The position numbers and the translations under genes are program-made. A DNA stretch of 64,000 nucleotides. Source: Lentzea sp. NBRC 105346 (GTDB lineage: Bacteria; Actinomycetota; Actinomycetes; Mycobacteriales; Pseudonocardiaceae). Under the pieces are notes generated by a model that searched no databases, was not told the origin of the DNA, and saw nothing but the letters and a program-made list of their open reading frames with translations. Each line of letters begins with the position of its first letter. Positions within the stretch are counted from its first letter, which is position 1. Below, piece after piece: positions 7,993-16,448 of the stretch. The stretch is taken from NCBI RefSeq assembly GCF_030269605.1, contig NZ_BSTQ01000005.1, forward strand, positions 380,538-444,537, read 5' to 3'.

Positions 7993-9780
7993 TCAGAAGG
8001 TCAGGCCCCAGCTGTCGATGTAACCGATGTCGGCGCTGTAGACGTCCTGCACCTTCAGCTTCCAGGTGCCGTTGGCGACCTCGGAGCTCGCGTCCACGGT
8101 GTACGTGGTGATCACGTTGTCCGCGGAGTCACCGCTGGAGTTCTTCAGCCGGTACGTGGTGCCGTCCGGCGCGACCAGGTCGATCACGAGGTCGCCTCGG
8201 TAGGGGTGCTTGATGTCCACGGCGACCTTGAGCGTCGACGGCGCGTTGCCGGCGATGCCGGTGACCGCCACCGACGACGTCACCGCGGCACCGGCATCCG
8301 GAATGTCCACATTGGAGTCGTTGGTGAACGTCTTGCCACCAGGCGGAGTGCCGTTGACCGCCTCCAGCGCGTCGACCCGGCCCTCACCGTAGAACGAGTT
8401 CTTCGCCGTGGTGCCGGTGCAACGGCTGTCGCTCGGGCAGGCCTGGTCGTCGGCTTGCACGGCCAGCTTGGCGCGCAGGTCCGCGACCGTCGCCGTCGGG
8501 TTGGCGCTTGCCAGCAGTGCGGCCACGCCGGCGACGTGGGGTGAGGCCATCGAGGTACCGGACAACGAGCCGTACTTGCCGCCGGGGAGCGTCGAGTAGA
8601 CGTTGTCGCCCGGCGCGGCGATGCTGATCTTGTTCGTGCCGAAGTTCGAGTACGACGACTTGCCGTTGCTCGACGTGAGCGCCGAGACCACCACTACGCC
8701 GGGCAGTTCGGTCGGCAGGCTGAGGCAGTCGTTGGTGACGGTGCGGGTGACCGGGGTCGAGTCGTCGGGGCTGGTGGTGTCCGTCGACTTGCTTGCCAGG
8801 TTGTAGTTCTCGTTGCCCGCCGCGGCGACGTTCAGCACGCCCTTGCCCTCGGCGTAGGCCGCCGCGCGCTTCACGCCCTCCAGGATGGCGGCCTGGTCTA
8901 GATCGTTGGGGCAGTTGAACAACCACGGGTCGGTGTAATAGCTGTTGTTGGTGACCTTGATGCCCTTGTCGCCGGCGAACACGAAGGCGCACACGGTGTT
9001 CTCCGGGAAGAACAGTTCGGTCGAGGGCTCCGCGATGCGCACCGAGGCGACCTTGACGCCGGGCGCGACACCGACCATGCCCTTGCCGTTCTTGTCGGCG
9101 GCGATGGTGCCGGCGACGTGCGTGCCGTGATCACCGACCGGCCGCCAGGCACCCGCGCGGGTGTCGAGCTTGCCGTAGGCGCAGGACGCCGACCTGCTCG
9201 CGTCGAAGCTGTCCTTGAGGTCGAAGTGCTGGTCGTCGACACCGGTGTCGAGCACGCCCACGGTCACCGACGCGGAACCCTGGTTGATGTCCCAGGCCTT
9301 GTCCGCGCCGATGTTGACCATGTCGTAGCGCGAGGTCTCGCTTGCGGTCGGCGTGATCTGGTTCGGCGACGTCGGGATGGCCGGATTCGCCGCTTCGGCC
9401 GGCACGTCGGTGGTGCGGGTCGCGCCGACCTGTTGCACACCCGATACCGCGCGGACCTTGGTGGCGAAGTCGGCGGCCGTGGAGTGCGCGACGATCACGC
9501 CGATCGCGTCGTAGGAGGCGAACACCGTGCCACCGTTGGCGGTCACGGCGGTCTTGCCGGCCGCTACGTCAGCGGGCGCGGTGATCACGAAGTAGGCGCG
9601 GTTGCCTGTGGCGGCGGCCTGGATGCCGGTCCCCTTGGTCTCCAGGTCGGTGACCTGGTTCGGGACTGGCTGCGCGGCGCTGTTCGCCGCGGCGGAAGGT
9701 GCGCCGGCGAAGGCTAGACCGGCGCCGAGCAGGGCCGCCAGCGCGGCACGGCCCAGCGACGTTCGTGACGACAGGGACAC
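7993..9780 (-). CDS. Secreted S8 (subtilisin-like) serine protease with a C-terminal P domain
   Basis: A 595-residue preproprotease. There is a signal peptide (basic start, ALAALLGAGLAFAGAPSAAA, cleavage near residue 33), then an I9-type propeptide to about residue 145. The catalytic domain has Asp178 in VGVLDTGVD, His218 in GDHGTHVAG, the oxyanion Asn in NVAAAGNENYN and the Ser in LSGTSMASPHVAG near residue 410. The last 110 residues (HPYRGDLVIDLVAPDG to YIDSWGLTF) form a proprotein-convertase P domain. It is exported and probably self-processed. It is a single-gene unit ended by a hairpin. A LacI-like dyad lies about 150 bases upstream. Confidence 0.95.
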   Translation of the reverse strand: MSLSSRTSLGRAALAALLGAGLAFAGAPSAAANSAAQPVPNQVTDLETKGTGIQAAATGNRAYFVITAPADVAAGKTAVTANGGTVFASYDAIGVIVAHSTAADFATKVRAVSGVQQVGATRTTDVPAEAANPAIPTSPNQITPTASETSRYDMVNIGADKAWDINQGSASVTVGVLDTGVDDQHFDLKDSFDASRSASCAYGKLDTRAGAWRPVGDHGTHVAGTIAADKNGKGMVGVAPGVKVASVRIAEPSTELFFPENTVCAFVFAGDKGIKVTNNSYYTDPWLFNCPNDLDQAAILEGVKRAAAYAEGKGVLNVAAAGNENYNLASKSTDTTSPDDSTPVTRTVTNDCLSLPTELPGVVVVSALTSSNGKSSYSNFGTNKISIAAPGDNVYSTLPGGKYGSLSGTSMASPHVAGVAALLASANPTATVADLRAKLAVQADDQACPSDSRCTGTTAKNSFYGEGRVDALEAVNGTPPGGKTFTNDSNVDIPDAGAAVTSSVAVTGIAGNAPSTLKVAVDIKHPYRGDLVIDLVAPDGTTYRLKNSSGDSADNVITTYTVDASSEVANGTWKLKVQDVYSADIGYIDSWGLTF

Positions 9781-9923
9781 TTGCGTCCTCCGTTGAGCTC
9801 GTGGGGCGGTGCGCCGACCTGGCGCGGGCAGGGACCCCTGGTGCTCAGTTAGAGGAACGCGGACACGGTTCGGGACGTGGCTCCCAGTTCTTCACGGTTG
9901 CCGGTTATCGGTCGGCACGGCCC

Positions 9924-9943
9924 ATTTGCAAACGTTGCCAAAT
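9924..9943. promoter_or_regulatory. LacI-family-like dyad operator in the 9781-10138 intergenic region
   Basis: ATTTGCAAACGTTGCCAAAT is a 20-bp imperfect palindrome (16 of 20 positions symmetric) centred on AACGTT, as in LacI/GalR-family operators. It lies 144 bases upstream of the S8 protease start and about 200 bases upstream of the methyltransferase, so it could control either or both. No LacI-type regulator is encoded in this window. The rest of the 358-bp gap is AT-richer promoter-like DNA with no credible gene. Confidence 0.45.
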
Positions 9944-10144
9944 GCCGATCAGATCGTTTTGAGCCGAACGACCAGCCAATTGAATCAGAACATTCGCAAA
10001 TCCTTGGTTACACGACGCTAGTTCCCGGCTGCGGACTGCTCTAGAAAGGACCGACCCGGGAGCAAAAGGGAAGTCGAGCCCCGTACCCATAAGGCGGCCG
10101 CGCCTGCGGGTCCACTCAGCATTCATCCGTTAGCCGAGGTGACG

Positions 10145-11113
10145 ATGGAGAAACATATCAACATCACGACGGAGGTGGACGTGACCGCCTTGGTCGTGGC
10201 CGCCACGCGCGCAATTGAGACAAATGGCGATGATCCACTTTTCAAAGATCACCTCGCTGCGGAATTCATCCGCGCCGCGGGTGTCGCCGACGTGTTTCCG
10301 GTGACCCCGGAGCAGGTCGGGCAAAGCGACAACCCCGAGGGCATCCGGGCACTCGTCCGCGTCGCGGCATTGCGCACGCGGTTCCTCGACGACTACTTCG
10401 CCGAGGCCGGGCTGGACCAGGTGGTGATTCTGGCGGCGGGGCTGGACACCCGCGCGTTCCGGCTGGACTGGCCGGCGGGATGCACGCTGTTCGAGCTCGA
10501 CCACGGCTCGATGATGGACTTCAAGCAGAAGGTCCTCGACCAGGAGCGCGCCACATGTGATCGGCGCGCGGTGTCCATCGACCTGCGCACGGACTGGCCA
10601 GACGCGCTCACGGAGGCCGGCTTCGATCCCGAACGCCCCACCGCGTGGCTGGCCGAGGGACTGTTGCCGTTTCTGCCGCCGGCCGCCGAGGAGAACCTCT
10701 TCGACCGGATTCACGAGCTCTCCGCCGCGGGCAGCACGGTGGCCGTGTGGGCGACGGCGCAGGACATCCGTGGCGCCGACCAGAACATGCGCCGGACGAT
10801 CACCGATTTCGGGGTCGACATCAAAGCGATGACCAACACCGAGCCACGCCAGGACGCGCGGGAGCGCCTCACATCGCTCGGCTGGAAGGTGACCGAATCC
10901 ACCATGGATCAACTGGGCGAACGCTACCGCCGCCCACAGCGGAACCACCCCGTCACTTTTTCACCGCTCAACTCTGACGGCGGCCGTAGGAGACACGGAG
11001 ATCAACCACATGACAAACGTCGGCCGACTGCTGACACACGCGGCCCGGAACCACCCGGATTCCACGCTGCACTACTATTCCGAAAAGGGCGTCCGGCAGA
11101 GCGGCTACCCTGA
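10145..11113 (+). CDS. Class I SAM-dependent methyltransferase (TIGR00027-like), C-terminus apparently frameshifted
   Basis: A putative O-methyltransferase. The N-terminal part (DVTALVVAATRAIE, DPLFKDHLAAEFIRAAG), ALRTRFLDDYF, the SAM site VVILAAGLDTRAFRL, FELDHGSMMDFKQKVL and the AWLAEGLLPFLP segment are hallmarks of the TIGR00027/Leptospira-type methyltransferase family. As sequenced the frame runs to 11113 with an Arg/Pro-rich tail that overlaps the next gene by 104 bases. In the -1-nt frame a more family-like end (PRHFFTAQL) stops at 10977, 32 bases before the next start. A one-base deletion near 10920-10940 is therefore likely. The start at 10145 has GAGG upstream; a GTG at 10139 is the alternative. 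It probably modifies the product of the adjacent synthetase. Confidence 0.75.
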   Translation: MEKHINITTEVDVTALVVAATRAIETNGDDPLFKDHLAAEFIRAAGVADVFPVTPEQVGQSDNPEGIRALVRVAALRTRFLDDYFAEAGLDQVVILAAGLDTRAFRLDWPAGCTLFELDHGSMMDFKQKVLDQERATCDRRAVSIDLRTDWPDALTEAGFDPERPTAWLAEGLLPFLPPAAEENLFDRIHELSAAGSTVAVWATAQDIRGADQNMRRTITDFGVDIKAMTNTEPRQDARERLTSLGWKVTESTMDQLGERYRRPQRNHPVTFSPLNSDGGRRRHGDQPHDKRRPTADTRGPEPPGFHAALLFRKGRPAERLP

Positions 11114-13678
11114 ACTGCTGGACGAGGCGCTCGCATTCTGACCGGCTTACGCCGCCACGGCCTGCGCCCGAACGACAACGTCATGGTGCTGCTGGAGGAC
11201 GCCGAAGCGTTCTTACCGGCCTTCTGGGCATGCGTGCTGGGCGGGTTCGTCCCGTGCCCGCTGCCACCGATGACCGGCGACGCCGAACACACGCGCGCGC
11301 AGCACACATACGTTCACGAACTGCTGGGCCGGCCACTGCTCGTGACCAGCGACAAGCTCACCCTGCCGGACATCCGGCTCGCCACGATCGAGAGTCTGGC
11401 GGACAACGAGCCCGCCACCAGCACGCACGACGCCGGTCCGGACGATGTCGCCGTTCTGATGCTGACGTCCGGGTCGACCGGGCAGTCCAAGGCGGTGATG
11501 CTCACCCACGGCAACCTGCTGGCGTCGATGCCCGCGAAGAACGGTTTCCACCGGCTGACACCGATGGACACGACGCTCAACTGGGTCGGCTTCGACCACG
11601 TCGCCGCACTCCTGGAATGCCATCTGCTGCCCGTCTTCACCGGGTCGTCGCAAGTGCACGTGCCGCCGTCGGCCATTCTCGACGAACCGCTCGACTTCCT
11701 GCGGCTGATCGCCCGGCACCGGGTGAGCGCCACGTTCACCCCGAACTTCCTGCTCGGCCTGCTCAATTCCGCCGACGTCGACGAGCTCGACGTGGACCTC
11801 TCCTGCCTGCGGCACATCATCAGCGGCGGCGAAGCCGTGCCCTGCACGACGGGAACGGCGTTCCTGAACAGGTTCGCGGTTCGCCGCGACGTGCTGTGGC
11901 CCGCGTTCGGCATGACCGAGACGTGCGCCGGCAGCATCTACTCGCGCGACTTCCCCGATGCCGACACGGGCCAGGAGTTCGCCGCGGTGGGCCGTCCCGT
12001 GGCGGGGCTGGACATGCGGATCTCCGACGACGGCGAGCTGCAGCTACGCGGACCCATGATCACGCCCGGCTACTACCGGAACACCGAGGCCACGCGCGCG
12101 GCGTTCACCGCCGACGGCTGGCTGCGCACCGGCGACATCGGCCGGATCGACGACGGGCGGCTCACCCTCGTCGGCCGGAGCAAGGACAGCATCATCGTCA
12201 ACGGCCTCAACTACTACAGCCACGACATCGAGACGGCGCTGCACGAGATCGACGGCGTCGCCGCGTCGCACGTGGCCGCGTTCCCGACCAGGCCGAAGGG
12301 CGGCGACACCGAACAGCTCGTCATCGCCTTCCACCCCACCACCGGCGACGAGCAGGCGCTGTACCGGGTGCTGACCGCCATCCGCAACACCGTCGTCATG
12401 CACTGGGCGTTCCGTCCCGCGCTCGTCCTTCCCTTGCCCCGCAAGGAGTTCACCAAGAACAGCCTCGGGAAGATCTCCCGGTCCGCGTTGCGCACGAAGC
12501 TCGAGGCGGGCGAGTTCGACGCCGTCATCGAGAGCACCGCCGACCTCGTGCGGCGGCGCCAGGGCGACTACTCGCCCCCGAGGACGCCGGTCGAGGAGAC
12601 CCTGGTCGAGATCTACGCCGACCTGTTCGGCATGAGCCCGGACAAGATCAGTGCCACCACGAGCTTCTTCGACCTCGGTGGCACGTCACTGGACCTGCTC
12701 CGGTTGCGCCGCAGCGTCGCCCGCCGGCTCGGCGTTCCGGAGCTGCAGACCATCACGCTGCTCACCGCGCCCACCGTGCGGTCGCTCGCGGAGAACATCG
12801 CCGGCGAGGTGAAGGCGTACGACCCCGTCGTGCCGATGCAGACCGACGGCGACCGGACGCCGCTCTTCTGCGTGCACCCCGGCGCGGGTGAGGTGCTGGC
12901 GCTGCTCGACCTGAGCCGGTACTTCATCGGCGACCGGCCGTTCTACGCGCTGCGCGCCCGCGGCTTCACCCCCGGCGAGACGCCGTTCGAGAGTCACGCC
13001 GACATGCTCGCCACGTACACCGACGCGATCCGGGCCCGGCAGCCGCACGGCCCCTACGCGCTTGCCGGCTACTCGTCCGGCAGCATCGTCGCGTTCGCCA
13101 TCGCGCAGGAGCTGCAACGCCAGGGCGAGCAGGTGGCGTTCCTGGGCTGCATCGACTTTCCGCCGATCCTGCGCCCGCTGCTGACCGGTCTCGACTTCCC
13201 CGTGACGATCTCGGTGCTGGCGTTGTTCCTCGGCCTGATCACGCCGGAGCAGTCGCGGGCCTTTCCCGCCCGGCTGCGCGGTCTGCCGTTCGAACGGCAG
13301 TGCGCGGAGGTGATCGGCGCGGCCTCGCAGCGGCGGCTGGCGGAGCTCGACATGAACCTGGAGAAGTTCACGAACTGGATGACGCTCGCCGAGAGCCTGA
13401 AGGAGATCCGGGTCGAGTACGAGCTGAGCGGAACCGTTCCCGCGATCACCGTGTTCCACGGCGCCGAACCTCCGCCGCTGCCGATCTTCGACGGCGTCGG
13501 ACAAGCCGAGGGCGAGCGGGTCTGGCTCGAGCGCCTGCATGACTGGGACGAGTTCTCCGACGAACCCGTTCGCTACGTCCGGGTTCCCGGCGAACACCAC
13601 ACGCTCACCACGCGCCCACACGTGGTGACGTTGCAGTCCCGGATGCGGCAGGAGATCGATCGTCGCCTGTCCACTTAG
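11010..13678 (+). CDS. A-T-TE NRPS-like synthetase (aryl-pyruvate dimerase type), apparently frameshifted near the 5' end
   Basis: ATG at 11010 opens MTNVGRLLTHAARNHPDSTL, an adenylation-domain N-terminus, but hits TGA at 11139. The continuation TGLRRHGLRPNDNVMVLLED is in the next frame, so one base is missing just before 11139. From 11183 the frame is open for 831 residues. The A domain carries LTSGSTGQSKAVMLTH, FGMTETCA, RTGDIG and NSLGKISRSAL. A carrier domain has the phosphopantetheine Ser502 in DLGGTSLDLL. A thioesterase has Ser631 in GYSSGS and EHH near residue 805. A-T-TE architecture and LNWVGFDHVAALLECHL resemble quinone/furanone synthetases (fungal TdiA/AtrA, Streptomyces EchA) that dimerise aryl-pyruvates. 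The product is inferred; a methyltransferase lies immediately upstream. Confidence 0.75.
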
Positions 13679-13688
13679 GACCAACGAT

Positions 13689-13719
13689 GTGGCCCTCCGG
13701 GCATGTCCCGGAGGGCCAC
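13689..13719. terminator. Perfect 13-bp bidirectional hairpin
   Basis: GTGGCCCTCCGGG at 13689-13701 pairs exactly with 13707-13719 around a five-base loop. It lies between the convergent synthetase and reductase genes. Confidence 0.8.
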
Positions 13720-13727
13720 GACGGCTG

Positions 13728-14696
13728 TCACGTCGTGACGATCACCTTCGCCCGCGCGTGCTCGATCTCGACGTGCCGGATCGCCTCGGGCGCCTCGCTC
13801 AGCGGGTAGGTCCGCTCGATCACCGGGACGAGCGTCCCGGACTCCGCGAACTCGCGCAGCTCGCCCAGGTTCGCCTTGCTCTGCAACGCCTCCACGAAGA
13901 ACACCCGGTGTTGCCGGATGAACGGCGACGCCAACCTGGCCTTCAGGAACAGGCTGTACGGCCCGATCAACGACCCGCCGTTCGACGTGCCACCGCCGGA
14001 CAGGGCGAGCGCGCCGTTCGGCGTCAGCGCGCGGCGGAGGTCGGTCAGCGACCGGTTGCCCACCAGGTCGAAGATCAGGTCGTAACGCCGGCCATCGGCG
14101 GCGAAGTCGTCCCGTTTGTAGTCGATCACGTGGTCCGCGCCGAGCGACCGGACGAGGTCCACGTTGCGCGTGCTGCACACGCCGGTCACGTCCGCGCCGC
14201 GCGCCTTCGCGAGCTGCACGGCCATCGTGCCCACGCCGCCGGATGCGCCGTTGATGAGAACTCGTTGCCCCGCCTGGAGATCCCGCAGACCGGCCAGCGC
14301 GGTGTTGCCGGCCAGTGGTAGGGCAGCCGCCTGTTCGAACGTCAGGTTCGCCGGTTTGCGAGCCACCATGTTGTCCGGCACGCACACGTATTCGGCGAAC
14401 GTCCCGTCGACCTCGCCGAACACCTCGTCGCCGGGCTTCAGGTCGCTCACCCGTGCGCCGACGGCCTCCACCACGCCCGCGAAGTCGCGGCCGCGGATCT
14501 TCGCCTTGGGAGCGCCCAGTCCCATGATCACGCGGGCGAAGTAGGGGTCGCCCCGCATGAAGTGCCAGTCGTAGGCGTTGACCGACGCCGCACGCACCCG
14601 CACCAGTACCTCGTCGTCGCCGGGCACCGGCTGATCGATCTCTCTGAGCTCCAGCACATCCGTTGAGCCGTACCGATCCTGCATGATCGCCTTCAT
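13728..14696 (-). CDS. NADPH-dependent medium-chain dehydrogenase/quinone oxidoreductase family protein
   Basis: A 322-residue MDR-superfamily oxidoreductase. The GroES-like N-terminal half includes EVLVRVRAASVNAYDWHFMRG and GRDFAGVVEAVG. The Rossmann half has the nucleotide-binding motif LINGASGGVGTMAVQLAKARGADVTGV, an LGADHVIDY strand and a FDLVGNRSL segment. No zinc-ligand cysteines are visible, which points to the zinc-free quinone-reductase/enoyl-reductase type. It converges on the A-T-TE synthetase gene, which is thought to make a quinone- or furanone-like product. A functional link is possible but unproven, because the two are in separate transcription units. Confidence 0.85.
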   Translation of the reverse strand: MKAIMQDRYGSTDVLELREIDQPVPGDDEVLVRVRAASVNAYDWHFMRGDPYFARVIMGLGAPKAKIRGRDFAGVVEAVGARVSDLKPGDEVFGEVDGTFAEYVCVPDNMVARKPANLTFEQAAALPLAGNTALAGLRDLQAGQRVLINGASGGVGTMAVQLAKARGADVTGVCSTRNVDLVRSLGADHVIDYKRDDFAADGRRYDLIFDLVGNRSLTDLRRALTPNGALALSGGGTSNGGSLIGPYSLFLKARLASPFIRQHRVFFVEALQSKANLGELREFAESGTLVPVIERTYPLSEAPEAIRHVEIEHARAKVIVTT

Positions 14697-15058
14697 CGCG
14701 GCCTCCTTGCGAGGGAAGGTAGGCGCGAGGCGGCGGTCAGCACATCAGGGACGACACCTAGGTGAGCACCGGATCCTGACGTTCCAAGAAGCTAATTCGT
14801 AACCACCCCGAATTGCGCTCCTACTGAGAGATGAATCAATTGGAACGCAATTCACGGCGATTCACATTGACAGCCTCGGACGATTCGACATACACGCAGC
14901 TCAAGCACCGCGGGTCGCCGCTTATAAACGAGACTGGAGTGTCATTTCAACCGCGCGTGAGCCCGGAAGCCGTTGACCAGAGATTCTGCGGATTTCTAAC
15001 CTGGTGACGTTTTCCAGGCGACATTGACGGTCGTCGACAAAGAATTGGGAGAGTCACC
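14697..15058. other. Intergenic region between divergent reductase and secreted-peptide genes
   Basis: This 362-bp stretch is noticeably AT-richer than its surroundings and must hold both divergent promoters. I found no credible ORF, no clear sigma-70 pair and no strong hairpin in it. Confidence 0.5.
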
Positions 15059-15307
15059 GTGAAATTCACCAAGTTCGCGAGTGCCGCGGCCCTGGGCGCG
15101 GCCACCCTGCTGACCGTGGCGGTGCCGACGGCGATCGCCACCCCGTCATCGAGCGCCTCCGAAGTGCGGGGAACGCACCGCGTCGACGGATACAGGAACT
15201 ACGGCTCGTGCGACAACGCACGCATCAACTACTTGCACGCCGGCTACAAAGTCAGCCTGCGCTGCTACCCAGGCCACGCCTGGTACTTCGAGTGGTACAC
15301 CTTCTGA
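15059..15307 (+). CDS. Small secreted protein with two cysteines
   Basis: An 82-residue precursor. The signal peptide (KFTKFASAAALGAATLLTVAVPTAIA) has a cleavage site near residue 27. The mature part of about 55 residues contains two Cys (GSCDNARINY and LRCYPGHAW), probably one disulfide, and is rich in Tyr and Trp. The GTG start has GGGAGAG seven bases upstream. It is a lone gene with its own terminator and a long promoter region. Small Cys-paired exported peptides are common in actinomycetes, with roles ranging from protease inhibition to signalling. No family was recognised and no function is assigned. Confidence 0.75.
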   Translation: MKFTKFASAAALGAATLLTVAVPTAIATPSSSASEVRGTHRVDGYRNYGSCDNARINYLHAGYKVSLRCYPGHAWYFEWYTF

Positions 15308-15329
15308 CCGAGCGACCCGATTCGACACG

Positions 15330-15362
15330 AATGCGGACGGCCACGGCCGGACCGTCCGCATT
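15330..15362 (+). terminator. Hairpin with T-rich tail after the secreted-peptide gene
   Basis: AATGCGGACGG at 15330-15340 pairs with CCGTCCGCATT at 15352-15362 and is followed by a short T-rich run (TTCTCTTTG). It would also face the convergent operon end at 15371. Confidence 0.8.
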
Positions 15363-15370
15363 TCTCTTTG

Positions 15371-15763
15371 TCACCAGGCGTCTTCGGTGTAGGTCTGCGG
15401 CTCGTCCTCATCCCTCGGCCGCCGGCGCGGCGCCGGAGGCTTGATCTCCTCGCCCTTGATCAGCTCGGCCAGGCGGGCGCGGTTCTCGTCCAACGCCTGC
15501 CGCACCATCGGGTCGTGCGAGGCCTCGCCGGTCAGCACCTGGCGCCAGCTCAGGCCGCCGCGCGCGATGCGGTCCTGCAGCGCGCGCAACGCCGGCGAGG
15601 CCTCCGTGGTCTTCGCGAACTGCATGACCCGGCGGATGTCCTCAGTGGACGGTTCGCGGCCGCGCAGGTTCGCCGCGGCCGCGCGCATGGCCTGCTCCGT
15701 CTCGGCGACGGCGGCGGTCAGCCCGTTCTCGGCGGCCAGGACGTCGGCCGTCCGCCACGTCAC
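15371..15763 (-). CDS. Small T7SS-operon protein ending in EDAW (paralogue 2)
   Basis: A 130-residue, mostly helical acidic protein of unknown family. The central part (ALQDRIARGGLSWRQVLTGEASHDP) parallels the upstream neighbour (LKRKVDAGEFSWEDVVSGKAAADP), and both end EDAW, so the two are diverged duplicates. The start codon region overlaps the upstream stop (GTGA). It is the last gene of the EspC-like/TNT operon. Possible roles are an effector-specific chaperone, an additional exported substrate or part of the immunity apparatus. None is proven. Confidence 0.6.
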   Translation of the reverse strand: MTWRTADVLAAENGLTAAVAETEQAMRAAAANLRGREPSTEDIRRVMQFAKTTEASPALRALQDRIARGGLSWRQVLTGEASHDPMVRQALDENRARLAELIKGEEIKPPAPRRRPRDEDEPQTYTEDAW

Positions 15764-16203
15764 CACGCGTCCTCCCGGAAGTCCGATCCTCCCTCGTCGT
15801 CATCGTCGCGGGCTCTGCGAGGCTTCTGGGCCTCGAGGATGTCGTCGGCGGTCATGCCCTCCTGCAGCATCTGGAAGGCCTGCTGCATCTGCCGCATGTT
15901 CGCCTGCTGCGCGGCCTGCACGTCCGGGTCGGCGGCGGCCTTGCCGGAGACGACGTCCTCCCAGCTGAACTCGCCCGCGTCCACCTTGCGCTTCAACGCC
16001 TTCAGGTGCTCGGGCGCGTCGCGCTTGCCCGCGGCCTCCTCGACCTGACGGGCGATCGCCGCGGTGTCGATCGGCGGCAACGGCGGCAGCTGCTGCGCCT
16101 GCAGGCGCGCGGCCAGCTCGCGCGCCTCGGTGAGCCGGTTGTCGACCTGCGCCTCGGCGGCACGCAGTTCCGGGGTCTTCCAGCTGTCGTTCGGAGTGCT
16201 CAT
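15760..16203 (-). CDS. Small T7SS-operon protein ending in EDAW (paralogue 1)
   Basis: A 147-residue protein with a long N-terminal helix (TPELRAAEAQVDNRLTEARE), a Pro-rich hinge (LPPLPPID), the shared block LKRKVDAGEFSWEDVVSGKA, a Gln/Met-rich helix and an acidic tail ending EDAW. Its ATG overlaps the stop of the upstream small gene (ATGA), and its stop overlaps the next start. This shows strict co-translation with the toxin operon. It is paralogous to the following gene. Function unknown; the conserved W-E-D-V-V-S-G core and the acidic C-terminus may mediate partner binding. Confidence 0.6.
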   Translation of the reverse strand: MSTPNDSWKTPELRAAEAQVDNRLTEARELAARLQAQQLPPLPPIDTAAIARQVEEAAGKRDAPEHLKALKRKVDAGEFSWEDVVSGKAAADPDVQAAQQANMRQMQQAFQMLQEGMTADDILEAQKPRRARDDDDEGGSDFREDAW

Positions 16204-16448
16204 CGCGTTCCCCTGCGGTACGGGCCTTCGATCTCGTCTCGGGAGACGACTGCGAAGTAGATGTACTGGTCATACGGCTGCATGCCGTTCTCGTCAGCCC
16301 ACCAGCGATCGCCTGCCGGGTAGAAGACGGTGATCTCATCGTCACGGACGAAGCCGAGATCGACCTCTCGGCCACGCCATACGCAGACGAGGTCGGGCTG
16401 GGAGCCCTGCTGAAGCGAGCTGAACGGAACCGGCACGCGATCGGGCAC
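16200..16448 (-). CDS. Small protein of the toxin operon, second immunity candidate
   Basis: An 82-residue protein rich in aromatic residues (LVCVWRGREVDLGFV, VFYPAGDRWWADENG, YDQYIYFAVV), suggesting a compact beta-rich fold. Its GTG start immediately follows the TGA of the upstream gene, and its own stop overlaps the next ATG. Small unrelated genes directly after a polymorphic toxin are typically immunity proteins or inhibitors. No family was recognised. Confidence 0.5.
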   Translation of the reverse strand: MPDRVPVPFSSLQQGSQPDLVCVWRGREVDLGFVRDDEITVFYPAGDRWWADENGMQPYDQYIYFAVVSRDEIEGPYRRGTR

